A stretch of 64,000 bases of DNA from Rhizobium sp. 2MFCol3.1. Its GTDB lineage: Bacteria > Pseudomonadota > Alphaproteobacteria > Rhizobiales > Rhizobiaceae. Location: assembly GCF_000377565.1 (NCBI RefSeq), contig NZ_KB898362.1, positions 156,327-220,326 on the forward strand. Direction: 5' to 3'. Position 1 is the stretch's first letter; each line of letters begins with the position of its first letter. The position numbers were made by a program, and so were the translations under genes. Of this stretch, positions 1-7,699 are shown in pieces. The notes under the pieces were generated by a model. That model was not told the origin of the DNA. It was given only the letters and a program-made list of their open reading frames with translations, and searched no databases.

Positions 1-221
1 TCCATCGCTCCCTGGAGAGCGCCGAAGAAGGCGCCGGCCATCTGCGTGGAGAAGCCGAAGCCGATTGCGGTCGCGGCAGCCATGGCGGCTGCCGGATTGA
101 CCATCATCGGCGCGATCGGCAAGGCGCGGGCATTTTCCAGCATCTCGGCAGCAAGACGGCCGAAGTCGGCCGAGAAATCGGCGACCCCTTCCTTGTTCTT
201 GCTGTCGGATGCGTTTGCCAT
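1..221 (-). CDS. Small Ala/Met-rich protein in nuo operon, partial (cut by window edge)
   Basis: An open frame starts with ATG at 221, 4 bases after the nuoF stop codon, and runs off the window edge with 73 codons visible. The protein begins MANASDSKNKEG and continues into an Ala/Met/Gly-rich stretch (about residues 40-73) that could form a hydrophobic or amphipathic helix. The tight spacing to nuoF implies co-translation with complex I genes; the next expected gene downstream would be nuoG. I do not recognise a family. It is not a canonical Nuo subunit, so an accessory or assembly role is only a guess from position. Confidence 0.7.
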   Translation of the reverse strand, partial: MANASDSKNKEGVADFSADFGRLAAEMLENARALPIAPMMVNPAAAMAAATAIGFGFSTQMAGAFFGALQGAM

Positions 222-225
222 CGTC

Positions 226-1530
226 TTACTCAGCAGCCTCAAGAACCGCGCCATGGTCCATGGCGCTTGCCGTATACTGATCGATGCGCGCTTCGATCTC
301 ATGACGGAAGTTACGGATCAGACCCTGCACCGGCCATGCGGCAGCATCGCCGAGCGCACAGATGGTGTGGCCTTCGATCTGCTTGGTGACGGCGAAGAGC
401 ATGTCGATTTCGCGCTTCTGGGCGTTGCCCTTGGCCATGCGCTCCATGACGCGCCACATCCAGCCGGTGCCTTCGCGGCACGGCGTGCACTGGCCGCAGC
501 TCTCGTGCTTGAAGAAGGCCGAGATACGGGCGATCGCCTTGATGACGTCGGTGGACTTGTCCATGACGATCGAAGCGGCCGTACCGAAGGAGGAGCCGAC
601 CGAGCGCAGGCCGTCGAAGTCCATCGGCACGTCGATCATGTCCTTGGCGGGAACGATCGGGCACGATGCACCGCCCGGAATGACCGCGAGCAGGTTGTCC
701 CAGCCGCCACGGATACCGCCGGCGTGCTTGTCGACGAGCTCACGGAAGGTGATGCCCATTTCTTCTTCTACGGTGCACGGCTTGTTGACGTGACCAGAGA
801 GCATGAACAGCTTGGTGCCAACGTTGTTCGGACGGCCGAGTGCCGAGAACCAGCCGGCTCCGCGACGAAGAATCGTCGGAGCAACGGCGATCGACTCGAC
901 GTTGTTGACCGTGGTCGGGCAGCCGTAGAGACCCATGTTGGCCGGGAATGGCGGCTTCAGGCGCGGCTGGCCCTTCTTGCCTTCCAGGCTTTCGAGCAGC
1001 GCGGTTTCTTCGCCGCAGATGTAGGCGCCGGCGCCGTGGTGGACGAAGATGTCCATCGGGTAGCCAAGCTTGTTGTTCTTGCCGAGCAGACCGAAATCGT
1101 AGCACTCGTCGATCGCCGCCTGCAGCGCCTCGCGTTCACGGATGTATTCGCCGCGAACGTAGATGTAGGCGGTATTGGCGCCCATGGCGAACGAGGCGAT
1201 GACACAGCCTTCGATCAGCGTATGGGGATCGTGACGCATGATGTCACGGTCCTTGCAGGTGCCGGGCTCGGATTCGTCGGCGTTGACGACGAGGTAGTGC
1301 GGACGGCCGTCGTTTTCCTTCGGCATGAAGGACCACTTGAGACCGGTCGGGAAGCCTGCGCCGCCACGACCGCGAAGACCGGAAGCCTTCATCTCATTGA
1401 TGATCCAGTCGCGACCCTTTTCGAGGATCTGCTTGGTGCCGTCCCAGTGGCCGCGGCTCATCGCGCCCTTCAGGGACTTGTCCTTAAGGCCGTAGATATT
1501 GGTAAAGATGCGATCTTTATCTTGTAACAT
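226..1530 (-). CDS. nuoF: NADH-quinone oxidoreductase subunit F
   Basis: This is the 51-kDa-type subunit of complex I (434 aa, normal length) that binds NADH and FMN at the tip of the peripheral arm. The glycine-rich NADH-binding segment GLRGRGGAGFPTG is near residue 52, the FMN-site segment GAGAYICGEETALLES is near residue 167, and the C-terminal 4Fe-4S ligand motif SCGQCTPCREG is near residue 345. The ATG at 1530 is preceded by GAGGTGAAGC. It follows nuoE by 10 bases, in the usual order E-F. Confidence 0.98.
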   Translation of the reverse strand: MLQDKDRIFTNIYGLKDKSLKGAMSRGHWDGTKQILEKGRDWIINEMKASGLRGRGGAGFPTGLKWSFMPKENDGRPHYLVVNADESEPGTCKDRDIMRHDPHTLIEGCVIASFAMGANTAYIYVRGEYIREREALQAAIDECYDFGLLGKNNKLGYPMDIFVHHGAGAYICGEETALLESLEGKKGQPRLKPPFPANMGLYGCPTTVNNVESIAVAPTILRRGAGWFSALGRPNNVGTKLFMLSGHVNKPCTVEEEMGITFRELVDKHAGGIRGGWDNLLAVIPGGASCPIVPAKDMIDVPMDFDGLRSVGSSFGTAASIVMDKSTDVIKAIARISAFFKHESCGQCTPCREGTGWMWRVMERMAKGNAQKREIDMLFAVTKQIEGHTICALGDAAAWPVQGLIRNFRHEIEARIDQYTASAMDHGAVLEAAE

Positions 1531-1540
1531 GCTTCACCTC

Positions 1541-2668
1541 TTACCGCGGCTTCTTGCCGAAGACTTTAATGTATTCGGCTTCGCCGCCCTTGGCGAGCGC
1601 CTTGGCCTGCTTGACCCAGTCGTCGCGATCGATGCGGCCCTTGAAATTCAGGTAGCCATCAACCCACTCGCGCTCGGCCTTCTTCCAGCCCGCGACCTGC
1701 GCGAAGGTGAAGATGCCCAGTTCGTGCAGCGTGCCTTCGATCTTCGGGCCAACGCCCGAGATCAGCTTCAGATCGTCAGGGGTGGCAGGCTTCTCGATGC
1801 CGGCAGGACGGTTCTTGTCTGTCAGCGACGGCTTTGCCGTTGCCGGAACCGGTGCCGCGACGCCCGGCTGCTCTTCAACGGCCTTGGCGTTTTTTGCAGC
1901 GGCCTTCGGCGCCGTTACGGGCGTCTTCAGCGCGGCATTGGTCTCGGCGTCCGTGCTCTTGGCGCGGGCTGCTTCCGACGGGGGAACCGGTGCGGCGTCG
2001 ACCGTTGCGGTCGCGGCGTCGGCGACGACCTTCTTGGCGGAGGCCTTCTTCTTCGGCTCTTCGTCGGTCAGCGACGTCGGGCCACCCTCAGGAGAGGAGA
2101 AGTGACGGTCGATCTGCGGGCCGGGTGTTACGCTTGCGCCGTTGCCGGCATCGAAGGTGTCGATGATCTCGGCCAGGCGCTCCGGCGTCAGGTCTTCGTA
2201 GGTGTCCTTGCCGATCATGACCATGGGCGCGTTGACGCAAGCCCCGAGACATTCGACTTCTTCCCAGGACAGCGTGCCTTCGGCGTTACGCTCGAACGGA
2301 TGGTGATGGATCTTGCTCTTGCAGACCGACATCAGGCCTTCCGAACCGCGCAGCATGCAGGGCGTCGTGCCACACACCTGAATGTGGGCGCGCGTGCCGA
2401 CCGGGCCGAGCTGGAACTGCGTGTAGAAGGTCGCGACCTCGAGAACGCGGATGTAGGCCATGTCGAGCATGTTGGCGACCTTTTCGATCGCCGCGCGCGT
2501 GACCCAGCCGTCCTGTTCCTGCGCTCGCATCAACAGCGGAATGACCGCGGATTGCTGACGGCCCGCAGGGTATTTCTGGATCGTCTTATCCGCCCAGGCC
2601 GCGTTCTCGTCATTGAAGGCGAACGCGGCAGGCTGGAATTGATCTTCGGCTAATCGACGAACGGACAT
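1541..2668 (-). CDS. nuoE: NADH-quinone oxidoreductase subunit E with C-terminal extension
   Basis: This is the 24-kDa-type subunit of complex I. Residues 1-170 are the thioredoxin-like 2Fe-2S domain with ligands Cys99, Cys104, Cys140 and Cys144. At 375 aa it is about twice the length of E. coli NuoE. A low-complexity Ala/Lys/Pro linker (about 190-297) leads to a compact C-terminal domain (298-375) that starts DDLKLISGVGPKIEGTL, resembling the helix-hairpin-helix type domain found as an extension on several rhizobial proteins. The SD AGGAAGA precedes the ATG. The role of the extension is unknown. Confidence 0.96.
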   Translation of the reverse strand: MSVRRLAEDQFQPAAFAFNDENAAWADKTIQKYPAGRQQSAVIPLLMRAQEQDGWVTRAAIEKVANMLDMAYIRVLEVATFYTQFQLGPVGTRAHIQVCGTTPCMLRGSEGLMSVCKSKIHHHPFERNAEGTLSWEEVECLGACVNAPMVMIGKDTYEDLTPERLAEIIDTFDAGNGASVTPGPQIDRHFSSPEGGPTSLTDEEPKKKASAKKVVADAATATVDAAPVPPSEAARAKSTDAETNAALKTPVTAPKAAAKNAKAVEEQPGVAAPVPATAKPSLTDKNRPAGIEKPATPDDLKLISGVGPKIEGTLHELGIFTFAQVAGWKKAEREWVDGYLNFKGRIDRDDWVKQAKALAKGGEAEYIKVFGKKPR

Positions 2669-2684
2669 TCTTCCTCACGCCTTG

Positions 2685-2960
2685 TCAGTTTAGGGCGCCA
2701 CACTGCGACGAGGTCAGAGACTTCATCTCGCAAGCGTAGGCCGACTGGTCTTTCTGCAGGAACACAACGAAGAACTTTCCACCGTTGGGGACTGCAGCCT
2801 TGATTTGATAGCCCCTGGACAAAAGTTCGCCCATGGACGCCTTGTTTGCCGGCGGCGCCACGTCGTCCTGGCCCAGCTTGGGGCCAAGTCCATCGGCTTG
2901 CTGGGCGTATACGCCAGAAGCCAGGAGGAGGACGACGGTAACGAGCGACGGCAGCTTCAT
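2685..2960 (-). CDS. Small exported protein embedded between nuoD and nuoE
   Basis: This 91-aa frame starts with an ATG that overlaps the nuoD stop codon by one base (TAATG) and ends 17 bases before nuoE, so it is part of the operon. Residues 1-19 (MKLPSLVTVVLLLASGVYA) look like a cleavable Sec signal peptide. The mature part has about 72 residues with two cysteines near the C-terminus (YACEM and SSQCG), which could form a disulfide in the periplasm. I do not recognise a named family. Its position suggests a rhizobial complex I accessory factor, but nothing in the sequence proves this. Confidence 0.85.
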   Translation of the reverse strand: MKLPSLVTVVLLLASGVYAQQADGLGPKLGQDDVAPPANKASMGELLSRGYQIKAAVPNGGKFFVVFLQKDQSAYACEMKSLTSSQCGALN

Positions 2961-4150
2961 TAGCGGTCGACCTCGCCGAAGACGATGTCGAGCGAGCCGA
3001 GAACGGCTGTCACGTCGGCAAGCATGTGGCCCTTGCAGAGGAAATCCATCGCCTGCAGGTGGGCATAGCCCGGGGCGCGGATCTTGCAACGGTAGGGCTT
3101 GTTGCTGCCGTCGGCGACGACGTAGACGCCGAACTCGCCCTTCGGCGCTTCGACGGCCGCGTACACTTCGCCGGCCGGAACGTGATAGCCTTCGGTGTAG
3201 AGCTTGAAGTGGTGGATCAGCGCTTCCATCGAACGCTTCATCTCGCCACGCTTCGGCGGAACGACCTTGCCGTCGATCGAAGAGACCGGGCCGACCTTGG
3301 CATCGCCAAGCAGACGGTTGACGCACTGCTTCATGATACGGACGGACTGGCGCATTTCGATCATGCGGATCAGGTAGCGATCGTAGCAGTCGCCGTTCTT
3401 GCCGATGGCGATGTCGAATTCGAGATCGTTGTAGCACTCGTAGGGCTGCGAGCGGCGCAGGTCCCAGGCAGCACCCGAACCGCGAACCATGACGCCCGAG
3501 AAGCCCCAGGACCATGCGTCTTCCAGCGATACGACGCCGATATCGACGTTACGCTGCTTGAAGATGCGGTTGTCGGTCAGGAGGCCTTCGATATCGTCGA
3601 GAACCTTCAGGAATGGGTCGCACCACTTGCCGATATCCTCGACCAGTTCCTGCGGGATGTCCTGGTGGACGCCGCCCGGACGGAAATAGGCCGAGTGCAT
3701 ACGGGCGCCACAGGCGCGCTCGTAAAACACCATAAGCTTTTCGCGCTCTTCGAAGCCCCAGACCGGCGGCGTCATCGCGCCGACGTCCATGGCCTGCGTC
3801 GTCACGTTCATGATGTGCGACAAGATTCGGCCAATTTCGGAGTAGAGAACACGGATCAGCTGACCGCGAATCGGAATTTCCAGCTTCAGCATCTTTTCGA
3901 CGGCGAGCGCGAAAGCATGCTCCTGGTTCATCGGCGCGACGTAGTCGAGGCGATCGAAATAGGGAACGGCCTGAAGGTAGGTCTTCGATTCGATCAGTTT
4001 TTCGGTGCCGCGGTGAAGGAGGCCGATATGCGGATCGACGCGCTCGATGATTTCGCCATCGAGCTCAAGCACCAGACGCAGAACGCCGTGCGCGGACGGA
4101 TGCTCCGGTCCGAAGTTGATCGTAAAGTTGCGAACGTTATGTTCAGTCAT
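2960..4150 (-). CDS. nuoD: NADH-quinone oxidoreductase subunit D
   Basis: This is the 49-kDa-type subunit of complex I (396 aa), related to NiFe-hydrogenase large subunits and forming part of the quinone-binding cavity. The N-terminus NFGPEHPSAHGVLRLVLELDGE and the segment HIGLLHRGTEKLIE are diagnostic. A longer reading from 4180 exists, but the start at 4150 (MTEHNVRNF) has GGAG nine bases upstream and matches the usual family length. It lies 72 bases after nuoC. Confidence 0.98.
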   Translation of the reverse strand: MTEHNVRNFTINFGPEHPSAHGVLRLVLELDGEIIERVDPHIGLLHRGTEKLIESKTYLQAVPYFDRLDYVAPMNQEHAFALAVEKMLKLEIPIRGQLIRVLYSEIGRILSHIMNVTTQAMDVGAMTPPVWGFEEREKLMVFYERACGARMHSAYFRPGGVHQDIPQELVEDIGKWCDPFLKVLDDIEGLLTDNRIFKQRNVDIGVVSLEDAWSWGFSGVMVRGSGAAWDLRRSQPYECYNDLEFDIAIGKNGDCYDRYLIRMIEMRQSVRIMKQCVNRLLGDAKVGPVSSIDGKVVPPKRGEMKRSMEALIHHFKLYTEGYHVPAGEVYAAVEAPKGEFGVYVVADGSNKPYRCKIRAPGYAHLQAMDFLCKGHMLADVTAVLGSLDIVFGEVDR

Positions 4151-4222
4151 AGCGACGCGCTCCGCGCTGGCAATTGGCATGAGACGGCGAACGGAGAGGC
4201 TTCAAGACAGTCGAGCCTCATC

Positions 4223-4825
4223 TCAATTCGCAGCCTTCTCGTCTCCCGGAAGTACGTAATCGGTGCCTTCCCACGGGGACGTGAAATCGAAATTGCGGAA
4301 TTCCTGCTTCAGTTCGACGGGCTCGTAGACGACACGCTTGGCGGCATCATCATAACGCACCTCGACATAACCTGTCGTCGGGAAGTCCTTGCGCAGCGGA
4401 TGGCCTTCGAAGCCATAGTCCGTCAGCAGACGGCGCAGGTCGGCATGACCGGAGAACGGAATGCCGTACATGTCCCAGGCTTCGCGCTCGAACCATTCGG
4501 CGCCCATGTAGACCGACGTGGCCGACGGAACCGATACGCCATCGGCAACGGCGAGCTTGACGCGGATGCGCAGGTTCTGCTTCGGCGACAGGAGATGGTA
4601 GACGACATCGAAACGCTTTTCGCGCTGCGGCCAGTCGACGCCGCAAATGTCGATCATGCTGACGAAACCGCAACGCGGATCGTCGCGCAGGAACGTCAGC
4701 AGCGCGACGATCGTTTCCGGCGTCGTGGTTACGTTCAATTCGCCATAGCTGATCGATGCATCGACAATCAGATCGCCGCGCATCTCGCGGAGATACGACG
4801 ACAGTTCGCTCAAGGCTTCACTCAT
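4223..4825 (-). CDS. nuoC: NADH-quinone oxidoreductase subunit C
   Basis: This is the 30-kDa-type subunit of complex I (200 aa), a separate polypeptide rather than the NuoCD fusion of E. coli. The C-terminal motif ERE-WDMYGI (in FEREAWDMYGIPFSGHADLRRLL) followed by GFEGHPLRKDFP is the family signature. The ATG at 4825 has GGAGGA upstream and lies 15 bases after nuoB. Confidence 0.98.
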   Translation of the reverse strand: MSEALSELSSYLREMRGDLIVDASISYGELNVTTTPETIVALLTFLRDDPRCGFVSMIDICGVDWPQREKRFDVVYHLLSPKQNLRIRVKLAVADGVSVPSATSVYMGAEWFEREAWDMYGIPFSGHADLRRLLTDYGFEGHPLRKDFPTTGYVEVRYDDAAKRVVYEPVELKQEFRNFDFTSPWEGTDYVLPGDEKAAN

Positions 4826-4840
4826 GACAGTCCTCCGCCC

Positions 4841-5425
4841 TTAGCGCTCAATCGTTCCGGTGCGCCGTATCTTCTTCTGCAGAAGCAAGACCCCGTAGAG
4901 CAGCGCTTCTGCCGTGGGGGGACAGCCCGGCACGTAGATATCGACAGGAACGACACGATCGCAGCCACGCACGACCGAGTAGGAATAGTGATAATAGCCA
5001 CCGCCGTTTGCGCAGGAGCCCATCGAGATGACGTAACGCGGCTCCGGCATCTGGTCATAGACCTTGCGGAGCGCCGGCGCCATCTTGTTGGTCAGCGTAC
5101 CAGCGACGATCATGACATCCGACTGGCGCGGCGAAGCGCGCGGAGCAACACCGAAGCGCTCCATGTCGTAACGCGGACCGGAAACCTGCATCAGGCCTTC
5201 GACGGCGCAGCAGGCAAGGCCGAACTGCATCCACATAAGCGAGCCGGTGCGGGCCCAGGTGATCAGATCGCGAGTGGACGTGACCAGGAAGCCCTTGTCT
5301 GCCAGCTCGTCATTGATCTCGCCGAAAAACGCAGTGTCGCTGCCAACAGGCTTGCCCGTTGCCGGGTCGATGATGCCTTTCGGATGCGGCGCGACGAGCG
5401 CCTTGTCGCTTGGGGCTACTCCCAT
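4841..5425 (-). CDS. nuoB: NADH-quinone oxidoreductase subunit B
   Basis: This is the PSST-type subunit of complex I (194 aa) carrying the terminal 4Fe-4S cluster N2 that passes electrons to quinone. The ligands are visible in GLACCAVEGL, GSCANGGG and VPGCPPTAEAL. A longer frame from 5446 exists, but the ATG at 5425 (MGVAPSDKAL) has GGGAG upstream and overlaps the end of nuoA by 10 bases, an arrangement suited to translational coupling. Confidence 0.98.
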   Translation of the reverse strand: MGVAPSDKALVAPHPKGIIDPATGKPVGSDTAFFGEINDELADKGFLVTSTRDLITWARTGSLMWMQFGLACCAVEGLMQVSGPRYDMERFGVAPRASPRQSDVMIVAGTLTNKMAPALRKVYDQMPEPRYVISMGSCANGGGYYHYSYSVVRGCDRVVPVDIYVPGCPPTAEALLYGVLLLQKKIRRTGTIER

Positions 5426-5781
5426 TCCAGGGCTCCCTTTTTCCACTCATAAATAAAGCCGATGGTCAGCACGAGAAGGAAGACCATCATGGACCAGAAG
5501 CCGAACCAGCCGATCGCGCCGAAAGAAACGGCCCACGGGAACAGGAAGGCGACTTCGAGGTCGAAGATGATGAAGAGAATCGACACCAGATAGAAGCGGA
5601 TATCGAATTTCATGCGGGCGTCGTCGAACGCGTTGAAGCCGCATTCGAAAGCCGAAAGCTTTTCAGCATCAGGCGCCTTGTAGGCAACGGCGAACGGCGC
5701 AATGAGCAGCGACAAGCCGATTACAAGGGCGATGGCAATGAAAATGGCGATCGGAATATAGGAACTGAGAAGTCCAGTCAT
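5416..5781 (-). CDS. nuoA: NADH-quinone oxidoreductase subunit A
   Basis: This is the small membrane subunit of complex I (121 aa) with three predicted membrane helices, at about residues 6-28, 60-80 and 90-112. The loop FECGFNAFDDARMKFDIRFYLV is the conserved family signature. In-frame starts at 5790 and 5841 were set aside because an AGGGA motif lies about 9 bases before 5781 and the resulting length matches the family. It is the first gene of the nuo operon. Confidence 0.97.
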   Translation of the reverse strand: MTGLLSSYIPIAIFIAIALVIGLSLLIAPFAVAYKAPDAEKLSAFECGFNAFDDARMKFDIRFYLVSILFIIFDLEVAFLFPWAVSFGAIGWFGFWSMMVFLLVLTIGFIYEWKKGALEWE

Positions 5782-5882
5782 CAGGTTCATCCCTGCTTGC
5801 CGCCTGCGCCGGGAGGCGCGGCCTGAGCATTTGCCCGGCAAGCGAACGTGCGTTGCAACAAGCCGTGGTTAGCGCAGCCACA

Positions 5883-5911
5883 GCCAATGCGCAAGAGTTT
5901 TAGCGTGTCAA
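5883..5911 (-). promoter_or_regulatory. Candidate promoter for the nuo operon
   Basis: On the minus strand a perfect TTGACA (5906-5911) lies about 100 bases upstream of nuoA. The hexamer 17 bases further on, ATTGGC (5883-5888), is a poor -10. Only the -35 match and the position support it. Confidence 0.22.
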
Positions 5912-6873
5912 TTCCAATTGCATACGTGCGACATTATTAGCCACGCATATTGTTTTTGCGACAAATCAACGCACAGCCCGCGATCTTGCATGCCAGCCCA
6001 GCATTTATTGCATGACTGACGGGCTTTCATGAGTGGAAAACGCAGGATTTGACAGGACCAAGCCGCGAACTCAGGCTGCCGAACACATTGAGAAGTATGG
6101 CATATCCGCTGTGCGCGCCACATTCGCCCGCGCAGACAACCTCGAACCGGCTCATGTCTATGTATTTGATATACAATACTCATTTTCGAGCAACGGTCGA
6201 ACAACGCGTGCGACGCACCGGGCCGCAGCATGGAGCGGACGGGCAAAATCGGTGATTTTGCGGCGGCTAAGTGCGCATTTCCTCATCTAAAGTCGGTGAA
6301 TTGTCGGCAAGGCGGAGTATCCGCTCCGATTCGACTGAAAAACTGCGCCAATCGGGTCGCTATGTCGCAGGCTCAACGGCTAAATAAAGGGCATTTCGGC
6401 CAGTGGGTATTGCGCATGTCCGAGCCCCGGAACGGGCCGCGCGGGGTGATCGGGCGGGTGCGCGGCGGCCTCATCAGACGCACTCTAAAGACCCGCGATT
6501 CCGGACATGCGCGAACGCTACTTAAATCCATAAGTTGCGCGAAATAACCTCGCTGGGGAGGCCCATTCCGACACTTCATTATAAGGACAAAGCAGCTCAA
6601 GCACGGCAGCGATAGGTGGCTTTATCGGCAACCGAGGACGCGGCAGGTCGATTGAGTATCGAGAGGCACTGAAGAGGCGTCTGAGCGCGACTGTCGCGGC
6701 TCCTGGCAGGCCACGCGGCGGCGCCTGCCCTCTTGGCGGCGACGGCCCATGCCGAAGGCATAGCGAAACGCGCAGGACCGCAACAGCGATGCGCATGAGA
6801 CGCGCATCAAGTACAGAAAGGCGCAAGCGCACCTTGTAGGTGATGTATATTATGGAGACATTCTGGAAGAGAA
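5912..6873. other. Gene-poor region upstream of nuo
   Basis: This stretch of almost 1 kb holds no convincing gene. Several frames of 65-110 codons exist on both strands, but they lack good ribosome binding sites, have biased low-complexity compositions and resemble nothing I know. The only clear structure is the inverted repeat at 6412-6512. Confidence 0.6.
6412..6512. repeat. Large inverted repeat / possible structured RNA or palindromic intergenic element
   Basis: The arms GCGCATGTCCG (6412-6422) and CGGACATGCGC (6502-6512) are perfect reverse complements of 11 bases. They enclose about 79 bases that are very GC-rich with further short complementary runs. Such a layout fits either a folded non-coding RNA of about 100 nt or one of the mosaic palindromic intergenic elements known in rhizobia. 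No terminator U-run follows on either strand. Confidence 0.5.
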
Positions 6874-6950
6874 TGGCGCGAGTGACGGGGCTCGAACCCG
6901 CGACCTCCGGCGTGACAGGCCGGCACTCTAACCGACTGAGCTACACCCGC
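6874..6950 (-). tRNA. tRNA-Asp(GUC), copy 1
   Basis: A complete 77-nt cloverleaf on the minus strand. The acceptor GCGGGTG pairs with CACTCGC, the discriminator is G, and CCA is encoded. The anticodon stem CCGGC/GCCGG encloses the loop CTGTCAC, giving anticodon GUC. The T-arm contains GGTTCGAGCC. It is identical to the second copy 52 bases upstream. Confidence 0.97.
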
Positions 6951-7002
6951 GCATTTTCAGACTGCGTCGTTCCGGACCATGCTTTTCAGCACTTACATGA
7001 AA

Positions 7003-7079
7003 TGGCGCGAGTGACGGGGCTCGAACCCGCGACCTCCGGCGTGACAGGCCGGCACTCTAACCGACTGAGCTACACCCGC
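7003..7079 (-). tRNA. tRNA-Asp(GUC), copy 2
   Basis: A complete 77-nt tRNA on the minus strand with encoded CCA, anticodon GUC and the same sequence as the copy at 6874-6950. The short spacer suggests both are transcribed together from a promoter above 7140. Confidence 0.97.
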
Positions 7080-7147
7080 ATTCATTTCAAGCGATCCGGA
7101 TGCTTTCGCGTCCGTGTCAAAGCAGCTTGCCGCTTCGATGAGCGGCT

Positions 7148-7176
7148 AACTACGGGGTTCGCATTTGAGTGTCAAG
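7148..7176 (-). promoter_or_regulatory. Candidate promoter for the tRNA-Asp pair
   Basis: Minus strand: CTTGAC (7171-7176), an exact match to the rhizobial sigma-70 -35 element, is followed after 17 bases by GTAGTT (7148-7153), a weak -10. It would start transcription about 60 bases before the first tRNA. Confidence 0.35.
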
Positions 7177-7425
7177 CAGGTTTGGAGACAAAACGATGAC
7201 AGCCTGCGATTTGTTTGTGGGTGAATGAAATCACATCCGAAATCGCCCACATATAAGGGGCCATTCCAGCGCCGACGCTCCAGATATCCGCCAGCGAACG
7301 ATCCTGGCTCTGCCCTCCCCTTGGCCTCCCGTTGTCGATTTTTCTTTTCCACAGACGGAATTACCGGGAAACCGGGGCATTGGTGGAGGTCGATCGAAAA
7401 AAATCAAAAAATCTTCACAAACGCT

Positions 7426-7454
7426 CTTGCGGTTTGTCCGCGATCCGCATAGAT
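7426..7454 (+). promoter_or_regulatory. Candidate promoter for tRNA-Val
   Basis: CTTGCG (7426-7431) and ATAGAT (7449-7454) are separated by 17 bases and lie about 40 bases before the tRNA. Each is a partial match to the rhizobial CTTGAC / CTATAT consensus. Confidence 0.3.
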
Positions 7455-7493
7455 CACGGCCATCGACGCGGCGGACATGATCCGCACCGCGGA

Positions 7494-7569
7494 GGGCGAT
7501 TAGCTCAGTTGGTAGAGCGCCTCGTTTACACCGAGGATGTCGGGAGTTCGAGTCTCTCATCGCCCACCA
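7494..7569 (+). tRNA. tRNA-Val(UAC)
   Basis: A complete 76-nt tRNA with acceptor GGGCGAT/ATCGCCC, discriminator A and encoded CCA. The anticodon stem CCTCG/CGAGG holds the loop TTTACAC, giving anticodon UAC. The D-arm has AGCTCAGTTGGTAGAGC and the T-arm GAGTTCGAGTCTC. Confidence 0.97.
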
Positions 7570-7699
7570 TCTTCTCTCCCCTTTATGTGATTGATCGGCC
7601 CGCAGCTTTGATTTTGCTGCGGTTGCTAATCCCGTGTCCGGCGATTAGGTTCCGGCCAAATCGAACGGCACCTCATGTGCTTCAGGCGGAGATAGAATC

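Larger units (their letters stand above)
7080..7493. other. Intergenic region between divergent tRNA genes
   Basis: These 414 bases separate the minus-strand tRNA-Asp genes from the plus-strand tRNA-Val gene. I see no gene here, only candidate promoters for the tRNA genes on each side and A-rich runs around 7400. Confidence 0.6.

Noticed and set aside
46..1527. 493-codon plus-strand frame opposite nuoF
   Set aside because: Antisense shadow of nuoF; composition typical of a wrong frame.
3026..5452. 808-codon plus-strand open frame opposite nuoB-nuoD
   Set aside because: It is antisense to three certain complex I genes, has no family resemblance and arises from high GC codon bias.
6518..6832. 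104-codon minus-strand frame in the nuo upstream gap
   Set aside because: No SD, low-complexity Arg/Pro/Leu composition and no known family; left as non-coding.
6840..7199. 119-codon frame across both tRNA-Asp genes
   Set aside because: Its repeated peptide comes from reading the two identical tRNAs; not a protein gene.
7231..7560. 109-codon minus frame across tRNA-Val
   Set aside because: It reads through a certain tRNA gene in antisense.
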